A stretch of 64,000 bases of DNA from positions 38,334 to 102,333 of the forward strand of contig CAWIMW010000005.1 in the NCBI GenBank assembly GCA_963837365.1, written 5' to 3'. Numbering within the stretch: position 1 is the stretch's first letter; the number at the start of each line of letters is the position of its first letter. Below, piece by piece: positions 34,748 through 43,724 of the stretch. The stretch comes from CAWBXL01 sp963837365 (GTDB taxonomy: Bacteria > Acidobacteriota > Terriglobia > Terriglobales > Acidobacteriaceae). Both the position numbers and the translations under genes were made by a program. Below the pieces are notes generated by a model that worked only from the letters and a program-made list of their open reading frames with translations, did no database searches and had not been told where the DNA came from.

Positions 34748-36390
34748 TGTTTCGCTTAGCGCTTACGCTCGCACTGTCCTCAGCGGTACTGGCACAAACC
34801 TCACAGCCCGCCTCCGTGACGGCTCCCAGCCCCATTCGCTTCGAAGACGCGACAGCTTCTTCTCACGTTCAGTTCATCCATAGTTTCGGCGCACAAGAAC
34901 TTGGATCGCTACTGGAAAGCACCGGAGCTGGATGCGTATGGTTCGACTATAACAACGACGGCCTGCCCGATCTTTATGTGGTCAGCGGAAAGCCCCTTGG
35001 TGGCGACGTACATCCTTATCCGTTGAAAAAAGTTCCGGAAGTGCCTCCCCACAACCATCTCTACAAAAACAATGGCAATGGCACGTTTACCGACGTGACG
35101 GAGAAGGCCGGTGTCGCGGCCAATATTTACGGCATGGCGACCATCGCAGCCGACTACGACAACGACGGCTTCGTCGATCTGTTTGTAACCGGCTACGGCC
35201 GCGCCATCCTCTACCACAATAATGGTGACGGTTCCTTCACCGACATCACGGCCAAAGCCGGGATCAATGTGGTTGGCTGGTCGATCAGTTCAGCCTGGCT
35301 GGATTACGACAAAGATGGCTGTGTGGATTTGTTCGTTGGCCGGTACGTGAAGTTCGATCCCAAGTACCGGGCCTTTTATGCCGCCGATAACTATCCTGGC
35401 CCGCTCGACTACGAAGCCGAGACCAACCGCCTCTATCACAACAATTGCAACGGAACGTTTACGGATGTGACCGATGCGTCGGGCATCGGCGCCTACAAGG
35501 GCCGCACCATGGGCGTGACCGCCGCCGACTTCGACGCTGACGGCTGGCCTGACATTTATGTTTCCAACGACAAAACCGAGAATTTCCTGTTTCATAACAA
35601 GCACAATGGGACATTCGAAGAAATTGCCGGCGACTTGAGCGTTGCCTACGGACAAAACGGCGAAATGACATCGTCGATGGCGCCAGTGTTCGCCGACGTG
35701 GACGATGACGGCATGCTCGATCTCTGGGTTACGGATTCGAAGTTTGACCGCCTCATGCGCAACACCGGCAAGCAGGGCTTTGAAGACATCAGCGCGCGCT
35801 CGGGCATTTCCGCGGCGACTGGCCAGTATGTGAGCTGGGGCACCGGGGTCTATGACTTCGACAACGATGGCTGGCTGGACATCCTGGTCTTCCACGGCGG
35901 ATTGATCCACATGGTCCCGCAGGAGCACTCGCTCTATCGCGGCCTGGGAAACGGAAAGTTTACCGACGTTTCGCGCGGAGCCGGCCCGGTTCTGGATGCT
36001 AAAACGGTAAGCCGCGGAGCATGCTTCGCCGATTATGACAACGACGGCAAAGTGGATGCGTTCGTCATCAATCTGGGGGCCCAGGGCACATTGCTGCACA
36101 ACGTTTCATCAGCGGGCCAGAATCATTGGCTGGCGGTCTCCCTGAAGGGAACGAAAAGTAATCGTGATGGCATCGGAGCGCGGGTGGAATTGATGCTCGG
36201 CAGCCGCAAACAAGTAGCGGAGCGGGTAGCGGGATCTGGTTACCTTTCGCAGAATGATGGAAGGTTGCACTTCGGCCTTGGTGCTACGGCCCGCATAGAT
36301 AAACTTACCGTCCATTGGCCGAGCGGGCAGGAACAGGTGCTCAAGAATGTGGCCGTTGATCGGGTGCTCACGGTGGAGGAGCCGAAATGA
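34747..36390 (+). CDS. CRTAC1 family FG-GAP/ASPIC protein (first copy)
   Basis: 547 residues with signal peptide ending near LAQTSQP. Six or seven FG-GAP-like blades with Ca-binding loops (CVWFDYNNDGLPDLYVVSG, ADYDNDGFVDLFVTGY, LDYDKDGCVDLFVG and so on) form a propeller. The ASPIC/UnbV end is RDGIGARVELMLG and RLHFGLGATARIDKLTVHWPSG. Such proteins are usually surface or periplasmic, with unknown enzymatic role. Its start overlaps the stop upstream (TAATG) and its end overlaps the next gene by 4 bases. Confidence 0.9.
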   Translation: MFRLALTLALSSAVLAQTSQPASVTAPSPIRFEDATASSHVQFIHSFGAQELGSLLESTGAGCVWFDYNNDGLPDLYVVSGKPLGGDVHPYPLKKVPEVPPHNHLYKNNGNGTFTDVTEKAGVAANIYGMATIAADYDNDGFVDLFVTGYGRAILYHNNGDGSFTDITAKAGINVVGWSISSAWLDYDKDGCVDLFVGRYVKFDPKYRAFYAADNYPGPLDYEAETNRLYHNNCNGTFTDVTDASGIGAYKGRTMGVTAADFDADGWPDIYVSNDKTENFLFHNKHNGTFEEIAGDLSVAYGQNGEMTSSMAPVFADVDDDGMLDLWVTDSKFDRLMRNTGKQGFEDISARSGISAATGQYVSWGTGVYDFDNDGWLDILVFHGGLIHMVPQEHSLYRGLGNGKFTDVSRGAGPVLDAKTVSRGACFADYDNDGKVDAFVINLGAQGTLLHNVSSAGQNHWLAVSLKGTKSNRDGIGARVELMLGSRKQVAERVAGSGYLSQNDGRLHFGLGATARIDKLTVHWPSGQEQVLKNVAVDRVLTVEEPK

Positions 36391-38222
36391 TCCGTCCACT
36401 CCACATCTTAGTGATGGTAGTACTCGTGGCAGTAGCATCCGCTGCCCCGAAACGAGATTTCGGCTATCTCTCGCCGGGTGAGATGGCAATCTCCCCGGAC
36501 GGTCGCCGCCTTTATGTAGTTTGTGAACGAAGCGATGAACTCCGGGTCGTGGATACTCCAAGTGGAAAAGTGGTCAAGCAGATCAAGGTTGGTCACGTGC
36601 CGCGGGGAGTGAGCGTGTCTGCTGATGGCAAACAAATTTATGTTGCGAATTCGTGGAATGACACGATTTCGGTAATCGATGCAGAAAAGCTTGGAGCAGT
36701 TCGGACGTTGCCCACCGGTTTCGAGCCCATCAGCGCAGTGGCAGACCGGCAGGGTGAAACGCTTTATGTTGCCAACCGGCTGAGCAATGACATTTCTGTC
36801 CTCGATCTGCGTAGTGGAAAGGAAGTGAAGCGGCTTACCGCTGGCCGTGGCGCCAGTTATCTGGCCCTCTCCAAGGATGGAACACGGGTGTTTTGCACTC
36901 ACATCTATCCCAGTATCGCCGCGCACCGCGCACCGCCGGAATCGGAAATCACCGTCATTGACACGGCCACGCGCCGCGTTGTGGATCGAGAGCCGCTGCA
37001 CAATGTCGCGGGCGTCTTTCATCTCGCCCTCTCCTCTGATGGAAAACTTGGAGTCGCCGCCCACCTCCGCCCTAAGAACTTAATCCCTCTCGCGCATGTG
37101 GAGCACGGCTGGGTGTTCACCGATTCACTCGCCTTCTTTGGCGAGGATGTTCGCGGCGTGGTCCAGGTCCCGCTCGATGAACTAGAGCGCTACTTTGCGG
37201 TGCCGTTCGGGGTGGCCATCGCGCCCGACAAATCCAAGGTGTTCGTGAGCGCGGCTGGATCCGACAATATTAGCGTTATCAGCGTCCCGGCGCTGCTGAA
37301 GTTCGTTCGCGCAAGGCATTCATTTGCCAATGACCTCTCCGCCTCCGCGAATTATGTGACGGCGAGGATACCGGTGGGCCGCAACCCGCGCGGCATTGTG
37401 CTGTCTCCCGATGGGAAACGCCTCTACGTCGCCACGCGGATGGACGATACCGTAACTGTGATTGACACCGTCGCCGCAAAGGTCGTGGCCTCCCTTGACC
37501 TAGGAGGGCCTAAAGAAATTACCGCGCTGCGGCAGGGCGAACAGATCTTCAACAGTGCCCGCTTTGCCTTTCAGGGACAGTTCAGTTGCGCCAATTGTCA
37601 TCTCGATGCCACGTTTGACGGGCTGGAATGGGACCTGGAACCAGACGGATTCGGGGTGGACATTGTCGACAACCGTTCGATCGAAGACCTGATGGGCACG
37701 CAGCCCTTCAAGTGGAACGGCGGTAATCCCAATCTCCCCACCGAATGCGGACCCCGCACGGAGAAATACTTTTACCGCTCCCAGAGTTATAACGAAACGG
37801 AACTGACCGACCTCGTGGCATTTATCGCGACGCTTCCCGTGCGTCCCAATCGGTATCGCTTACCCAACGGCGAGCTGACCCCTTCCCAAGAGCGTGGCCA
37901 AGCCATCTTCGAAAGAACCAAATACAAGGATGGCCGGACGATTCCGGAAAAGCAGCGTTGTGCGAGTTGCCACAGCGGACGCAAATACACCAACAACCAG
38001 TCCGAAGATGTGGGCAGCGGAAAGCCGACCGACCGGTCACCGCTGGTGGATACGCCGCACTTGCCCGATGTCGTGTACTCCGCGCCCTATCTACACGATG
38101 GCTCGGCACGGTCGCTGGAAGAAATCTGGACGGTATTCAATCCCAAAGACACTCATGGGATCACGAATGACCTGACCAAGGACGAATTGAATGATCTCAT
38201 CGAATACTTGAGGACGTTATGA
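36387..38222 (+). CDS. YVTN beta-propeller fused to MauG-like di-haem domain
   Basis: 611 residues: short signal peptide, then YVTN-type repeats (MAISPDGRRLYVVCERSDEL, GVSVSADGKQIYVANSWNDT, VYVTNLSNDIS-like segments) for about 370 residues. The C-terminal third has two haem sites, CANCHLD and CASCHSG, and the late PYLHDGSARSLEEI-type stretch characteristic of the MauG/bacterial cytochrome c peroxidase family. MauG uses a di-haem site to oxidise a protein substrate; CcpA reduces peroxide. Fusing it to a propeller, which in methylamine dehydrogenase is the natural MauG partner fold, suggests a self-contained redox module. It overlaps both neighbours by 4 bases. Confidence 0.88.
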   Translation: MIRPLHILVMVVLVAVASAAPKRDFGYLSPGEMAISPDGRRLYVVCERSDELRVVDTPSGKVVKQIKVGHVPRGVSVSADGKQIYVANSWNDTISVIDAEKLGAVRTLPTGFEPISAVADRQGETLYVANRLSNDISVLDLRSGKEVKRLTAGRGASYLALSKDGTRVFCTHIYPSIAAHRAPPESEITVIDTATRRVVDREPLHNVAGVFHLALSSDGKLGVAAHLRPKNLIPLAHVEHGWVFTDSLAFFGEDVRGVVQVPLDELERYFAVPFGVAIAPDKSKVFVSAAGSDNISVISVPALLKFVRARHSFANDLSASANYVTARIPVGRNPRGIVLSPDGKRLYVATRMDDTVTVIDTVAAKVVASLDLGGPKEITALRQGEQIFNSARFAFQGQFSCANCHLDATFDGLEWDLEPDGFGVDIVDNRSIEDLMGTQPFKWNGGNPNLPTECGPRTEKYFYRSQSYNETELTDLVAFIATLPVRPNRYRLPNGELTPSQERGQAIFERTKYKDGRTIPEKQRCASCHSGRKYTNNQSEDVGSGKPTDRSPLVDTPHLPDVVYSAPYLHDGSARSLEEIWTVFNPKDTHGITNDLTKDELNDLIEYLRTL

Positions 38223-39283
38223 GAAGACAGCTCGGTTTTCTGATCGCGATTCTCGCCGTTGCCTTGCCGCTCTGGGCCGCACCCCCTGCCATGCCCATGT
38301 TCCATTGGGAGAATTTCACCACGGCAAACGGGCTGCCCGACAATCATGTCTTTTGCGTTTTGGTGGACGGCAACCGGATATGGGCCGGCACCGAGAATGG
38401 CCTTGGGCTTTTTGAAAATGGGAAGTGGAAGGTTTTTCGCCCAGCGGATGGACTGGCCCATCGCGTCGTGCTCTCGCTCGCTCTCGACAAGAATACCGGC
38501 GATGTCTGGGCCGGGACCATGGGCGGCCTGAGTCGCATTTCCGCAGGACGCATCGACACTTTCACGCAACTCAATTCCGGCCTGGCCAACGACATCGTGT
38601 ATGGAGTCGGCGTGCAGGGAGATTTCCTCTGGGCGGCGACGGCGGCAGGCGCGAGCCGGCTCAATACGCGCACCGCGCAGTGGAGCATTTTCAACGAGCG
38701 CAACACTCCGATGTATGAAATCTGGACCTACAGCGTCAGCCCGGGCGAAGACAAAGTTTATTACGCAGTCTGGGGAGGCGGGCTGCTGGAATATGACGTC
38801 GCAACCACTCGCTGGAAGGACTACAACGATCCTGACGGCGAGACCGAACTCGTTCTTTTCAAGGACCAGGGTCTCATTCACGAAATCACAACTTCGGTGA
38901 GCTACGTAGACAAGATTGTCTGGATCGCCACCTACTTCGGCGCCAGCCGGTACGACGGGCGCAACTGGCATAACTTCCTGACCAAAGACAGCGGACTGCC
39001 CAGCAATTTCCTGAACCACATCAAAGGCGTGGACGCCGATCATGCCTGGTTTTCTACGGACAAAGGCCTTGCCTACTACGACGGCACAAATTGGGCGGTC
39101 TACCGCCCAGCGCTCGATACCGGCAAGCCGGAAATGCTGGTGCGTGACGCAGAGGGAAATACGACGCACGTCGAAGTGAACTCCGCGCCCGCCCACAATT
39201 ACATACTGGGCGTGGATTTTCAAGGCGAAGACCTTTGGGTTGCTACAGCTGAGGGGTTAAGTCACGGAATGCGGCAGAAGTAA
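38219..39283 (+). CDS. Exported two-component-regulator-type propeller protein
   Basis: 354 residues with signal peptide (FLIAILAVALPLWAAP). The body is built of repeats like WTTANGLPDN...VWAGTENGLGLF (NFTTANGLPDNHVFCVLVDG, IWAGTENGLGLFENGKW, VWAGTMGGLSRISAG). This is the periplasmic propeller used by hybrid two-component sensors, here without a kinase. A final motif (VATAEGLSHG) closes the blade. It overlaps the preceding gene by 4 bases (ATGA) and is followed 31 bases later by the RidA-like gene. Probably recognises a ligand or a protein surface; unknown. Confidence 0.8.
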   Translation: MRRQLGFLIAILAVALPLWAAPPAMPMFHWENFTTANGLPDNHVFCVLVDGNRIWAGTENGLGLFENGKWKVFRPADGLAHRVVLSLALDKNTGDVWAGTMGGLSRISAGRIDTFTQLNSGLANDIVYGVGVQGDFLWAATAAGASRLNTRTAQWSIFNERNTPMYEIWTYSVSPGEDKVYYAVWGGGLLEYDVATTRWKDYNDPDGETELVLFKDQGLIHEITTSVSYVDKIVWIATYFGASRYDGRNWHNFLTKDSGLPSNFLNHIKGVDADHAWFSTDKGLAYYDGTNWAVYRPALDTGKPEMLVRDAEGNTTHVEVNSAPAHNYILGVDFQGEDLWVATAEGLSHGMRQK

Positions 39284-39314
39284 TTGGAAATCGGCAAAAC
39301 ACTAAGGAGCCAAT

Positions 39315-39797
39315 ATGACGGTTGCAGAATTATTACACGAGGTCACGAGCGCACCGATCGAGAAGCGCGCGATCACCAACCTGAAGACGCTGAACGAAGC
39401 TTATGACTACGGCAGCGCTTTCTCGCGCGGTATGCGCATCGAGTTGGGAAAGTTCGTGTTGCTTCTCATCTCCGGTACCGCCAGTATTGACGATCAAGGC
39501 CGCACATTGTACGCAGGCGACCTGCGAGCACAGACCCGGCGTACCTTCGACAACATCACCAACCTGCTGGCGGCCGAGGGAGCCACCTGGAAGGACATCG
39601 TTCGGACCACATGCTATCTGCGGGACATTGAGCGTGACTACAAAGCGTTTAATGAAGAGCGGACGGCCTTCTACCAGGAACAAGCGCTGAATCCTTTACC
39701 GGCATCCACCGGTATTCAGGCGATTCTCTGCCGCCCCGATCTTCTGATCGAAATTGAGGCCATTGCCATGTTCCGGCGGGAAACGCCAGAGGAATAA
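39315..39797 (+). CDS. RidA/YjgF-like protein, catalytic Arg apparently absent
   Basis: 160 residues, no signal peptide, so cytoplasmic unlike its neighbours. Trimeric RidA fold shown by GTASIDDQGRTLYAGDLRAQ, NITNLLAAEGATWKDIVRTT and PLPASTGIQAILC. The canonical imine deaminase has an arginine at the PARSC position. Here the sequence reads PASTG, so the arginine is missing and it likely belongs to a non-deaminase Rid subgroup. An AAGGAG lies 8 bases before the ATG. It is followed 5 bases later by the binding protein gene. Confidence 0.85.
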   Translation: MTVAELLHEVTSAPIEKRAITNLKTLNEAYDYGSAFSRGMRIELGKFVLLLISGTASIDDQGRTLYAGDLRAQTRRTFDNITNLLAAEGATWKDIVRTTCYLRDIERDYKAFNEERTAFYQEQALNPLPASTGIQAILCRPDLLIEIEAIAMFRRETPEE

Positions 39798-39802
39798 TCG
39801 CC

Positions 39803-41651
39803 ATGCGTCGCGCAATTGTGATTATGATCGCGGCGCTGCTGACCGTGGACCGCAGCAGCGCAGAACTCGAACTCTTGTTCTTGCGGGGTCAACCCTCCCG
39901 GACGTCCCGCACCGCGCTCTCTAAAGCCTTACGCCGGAACTCCGGACGATTTACGCCCCTACGCTAAATTTGCCGCTCCTTATTATGAGAATTACAACGA
40001 CTTAATCGAGTACAACGGGGCAGCCCGCGATATTCCGGATCCAAACCTCAACGACCTGAACGAGATTCGTATTGGCTTTCTCGGCCCGCTTCATGATCAT
40101 CCCGACCAAGCGATGGGGAACCGCATGTTGCACGGCGCACAACTGGCGATTGATGAAGCCAACGCAGCGGGCGGCTATTGCGGCAAACCCTTCAAGCTGA
40201 TGCTGCACAACGATTCGGCAATCTGGGGGGCCTCCAGCAATGAAGTAGTGAAGATGGTCTATGACGAAAAGGTGTGGGCCATGTTCGGATCCATCAGTGG
40301 GGACACCACCCACATCTCACTCCGGGTGACGCTGAAGGCGGAGACGCCGCTGGTCAACAGCGCATCCACAGATCCGACCATTCCCGAAACCTTCATTCCC
40401 TGGTACTTCACTGATCTGCAAGACGACCGCGTACAGGGCTATACCCTCGCCCGCCACATTTACGACGAACTCGGCCTGAAGCGCGTAGCTTTGTTGCGTG
40501 TCAACGATCGGTATGGACGCTTCGGTGTAATCAAGTTCCGCGATGCTTCCCGCCGCCTTGGGCATCCGGTAGTGATCGAACAGAAGTTCATGCCTGGAGA
40601 TACCGATTTCCGGCGCCAGCTCGCCGTTATCCAGGATTCACGTGTTGATGCCATCGTACTTTGGACAGATATCGGGCCCGCTGCCGCGATCTTGCAACAG
40701 ATGCAAGAACTGGGAATGAAGCAGCGCGTCTTTGGCAGCCATCGCACGATTGGCGAAGAATTGGTGCGTCTTGCCGGAGCGGCAGCAGAGGGATTTGAGG
40801 CTGTTTTTCCCTACGATCCGACTCAACGCAATCAGAAGTGGCTCGACTTCAACAGCCGATTCGATGCCCGCTATCACGAAAAACCAGATCATTTTGCGGC
40901 ACTGGCCTACGATGCCATGCAGGTTCTTCTGCAATCCATCTGCCGCGCGGGATTAAACCGAGGCCGTATTCGCGACGCGTTGACTGGCGTTGAGGACTAT
41001 CAAGGCGTGACGGGGGAGATGAGGTTCGACCCCAACTGCAAGAACATCAGCCCGATGTTCCTGGCGAGCGTGCATCACGGCGCAATTGAGTACCATCGCA
41101 TCACCATGGAAAAACCATACGCGAGAGTGGGTGAAGACGGTGTCCAGTACGCCGGGCCGGCAACGCCGCAACTTGATACGAAAGAATTCAAGATTGCAGT
41201 CTTCGGGCCGAACGCCGACCAGGCCGTGCATTCTGCTGAAATGGTGCAGCTCGTAAAAGACCTGGATGCCTCCGGACGGCACTTCTCTCTGACTGGGATT
41301 ACCACCGAAACCTCCTGGGGCAAAGCGTCAACCGCTCTTATCCAATCGGTCTATCAGGACCAGGTTCTTGGCATTGTCGCTCTGGACCGCAAGTCCAGCC
41401 ATTTGGCGGAACAGATTGGAGTAAAGGCGTTCGTTCCGGTGATCGCGATTTCTTCGGACAAAATGCTGACGTCAACCAATATTCCGTGGATTTTCCGTGT
41501 TCCGGAAGGCACTGCACTGTCCGACGTTGTACGGGTTTTTGCCGGAGCTGCGAAAGTTTCAGGCGCAAATCGCGGAAAGATCCGAGAGTTTCTAGCATCT
41601 GGAACGTCGGTCGAAGGATTCCGTTTTGAAGCTAGCGGGGAAATGCAGTGA
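39803..41651 (+). CDS. Two-lobed branched-chain-type substrate-binding protein, signal peptide frameshifted
   Basis: The clean frame starts at ATG 40113 but lacks the first strand of the fold. Upstream in that frame are IRIGFLGPLHDHP and about 80 residues reading SLKPYAGTPDDLRPYA, preceded by TAAAQ. A signal peptide (MRRAIVIMIAALLTV) starts at 39803 one frame over. Removing one G at 39847-39848 joins them as LLTVTAAAQNSNS. The mature part is a Peripla_BP_6 module (FGSISGDTTHISLRVTL, GDTDFRRQLAVI) to about residue 400, then a second lobe-like domain (KIAVFGPNADQAVHS onward). No permease or ATPase is near. It may serve as a sensor or periplasmic carrier for this cluster. Confidence 0.85.
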
Positions 41652-41741
41652 GCCCAGAATTCTCTCCCGCCTTTTCGAGCTGGAACTTTCAACTCACGCT
41701 TGTACCCGGCTTTTCCCGGAAACCAGGCTCCGAGCCTGGAT

Positions 41742-43493
41742 TTACTCGCCTACTATTGTTGCACCTTCACGGATCTTCACAACCCGATTGCCCTTGACGG
41801 CTGGGAAGTGTTGCACCAAACCACTGGGCCAGCGGATTTCGATGTCGTCCGCTGTGGCAGCTGTTCCCAGTCCGAAATGCAGTCGGAAATCGCTCTGTGA
41901 ATCGTAACCGCCGCCGCTGCGGACTTCCTGCATCTGCTGATGCTTGCCGACGCGCAAAGTAACCTGCGCTCCAATGGCATCCCGATTCGACTTCGTACCT
42001 TGCAGATCCAGCAACATCCAATTGCCATGGTCGCCATTGTTCTTCAGCAGGCTGGGAATGTCGTGGCTGTTGTTCACTATGATCTCTACCGCTCCGTCGT
42101 TATCAAAATCAGCGGTAGCGACACCATGGCTATTGAACGGGGTAGTAATTCCGGGGCCTGAAGTCATTGAGATATCACGAAATTTTCCGTCGTGCTCATT
42201 CCAGTACAGCAATTTGGGTTCGCGAAAGGTATTGCTCAGACCTTTAGCGTCGACCTCAGGATAGACGTGCCCGTTCGCCATGAATATGTCAGGCCAACCG
42301 TCGTTGTCAATATCGACGAACAACGTGCCCCATCCCAGGAATTGCGTGTTCCTGCCGAGCCCAGCCTCGAGAGTGACATCAGAGAACGTGCCGTCGTGGT
42401 TATTGTGATAAAGCGTGGGTGTATCGTCGGAGAAGTTGGTTTTAACAATGTCGAGCCAGCCATCGCCGTCATAGTCCATGGCATGCGCTCCCATGCCCGC
42501 TTGTTCGCGGCCGTCATCATTGAAAGCGACTCCGGCGGTCACCGCCGTTTCCGTAAAGGTGCCGTTGTGATTGTTGTGAAACAACATGCTGGGTGTGGAG
42601 TCACACGCCACAAAAACATCAGGCCAGCCATCCTTGTCGAAATCGACAGTCAGCGCGGTGAAGCAGTAGTAGGCGTCGGTTTTCGCCACACCTGATTTCT
42701 CCGTCACATTGGTAAACGTACCGTCTCCATTATTGTGATAGAGCTCGGCGTGTGTGCCTTTCAGTCCCCGCGGGCCGCACATCACCGGCATGCCTTTCCA
42801 CTGGCAGAGTGCACCATCCCCCGGTGTGGGCGTGTGTTCAAGGTCAAGGTCAACGTAATGGGTAATGAAGAGATCGAGTAAACCGTCGCGATCATAATCC
42901 AAGAAGGCACATCCCGTGGACCACCGCACCCTGTCTTCTGCCAGTCCGGCCTTCTGGGTCACGTCGGTGAACGTGCTGTTTCCGTTGTTGCGCAACAAAA
43001 CATTATGGCCCCAAAAAGTCACGAACAGATCGCGCCAGCCGTCATTGTCATAGTCACCTGCGCAAACACCTTGTCCCCAACCTTTCAGGCCGGAGCCGGA
43101 TTTTGCGGTTATGTCGGAAAATGTGCCGTCGTGATTGTTGCGATAGAGGTGGCTGGTGGGTTCCTGTCCCTCGGGGAAGCCCTCTAACCGGCTGCCATTT
43201 ACTAAATAGATGTCAGGCCACCCGTCATTATCAAAATCCACAACGGCCACACCGCTACCGGTGGTTTCAATGATGTACTTCTTGGTCTTGTCGCCTCCCG
43301 CTTCAGTTTTGGCCGTCAGGCCCGCTGCTTTAGCCGCGTCTACGAAATTGACTTTGGGCGCTGCCGCCATTGTTGGTGGCGGGGAAGGCTTGCGCGTCGT
43401 TTGCGTGAATGAATTGTGAACGCCTAAGAAAATAGCCAGGCTGAAGAAGCACTTGATCGACACGGCCGCCAATCGCCGCCAATCGCGAAACAT
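41742..43493 (-). CDS. CRTAC1 family FG-GAP/ASPIC protein (second copy)
   Basis: About 583 residues from ATG 43493, which gives a signal peptide (LAAVSIKCFFSLAIFLGVH); longer upstream starts lack one. It has Ca-loop FG-GAP blades (VDFDNDGWPDIYLVNGSR, GDYDNDGWRDLFVTFWGH and others) and the ASPIC/UnbV end (NRDAIGAQVTLRVGKHQQ, RLHFGLGTAATADDIEIRWP). It is a paralogue, not a duplicate, of the protein at 34747-36390, and faces the binding protein tail to tail with 90 bases between. The propeller may bind calcium. Role is unknown. Confidence 0.9.
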   Translation of the reverse strand: MFRDWRRLAAVSIKCFFSLAIFLGVHNSFTQTTRKPSPPPTMAAAPKVNFVDAAKAAGLTAKTEAGGDKTKKYIIETTGSGVAVVDFDNDGWPDIYLVNGSRLEGFPEGQEPTSHLYRNNHDGTFSDITAKSGSGLKGWGQGVCAGDYDNDGWRDLFVTFWGHNVLLRNNGNSTFTDVTQKAGLAEDRVRWSTGCAFLDYDRDGLLDLFITHYVDLDLEHTPTPGDGALCQWKGMPVMCGPRGLKGTHAELYHNNGDGTFTNVTEKSGVAKTDAYYCFTALTVDFDKDGWPDVFVACDSTPSMLFHNNHNGTFTETAVTAGVAFNDDGREQAGMGAHAMDYDGDGWLDIVKTNFSDDTPTLYHNNHDGTFSDVTLEAGLGRNTQFLGWGTLFVDIDNDGWPDIFMANGHVYPEVDAKGLSNTFREPKLLYWNEHDGKFRDISMTSGPGITTPFNSHGVATADFDNDGAVEIIVNNSHDIPSLLKNNGDHGNWMLLDLQGTKSNRDAIGAQVTLRVGKHQQMQEVRSGGGYDSQSDFRLHFGLGTAATADDIEIRWPSGLVQHFPAVKGNRVVKIREGATIVGE

Positions 43494-43724
43494 TGGGTGA
43501 ACATTTACCAGATATAGCTTTCCGTCAAGGGAAAGCTGTCTCATTGCCCTTCGTTTTCTGAGATGTTTTATTATCGAAAAGGGATCGGAAAACATTCGAA
43601 CTTGGCTGGCAACACGCATATTATGTTGTAGGATCGCGGACGATCCAACAGAATTCGCCATCTTGAGCAAGCGCTTACTCAAGGCCCATTTTATCTGGCG
43701 CATCCTCCTCCAAGTAAGGGAACC

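Noticed and set aside
35290..36099. 269-codon open frame on the minus strand
   Set aside because: Shadow of the FG-GAP repeats, which produce antisense frames in both CRTAC1 genes.
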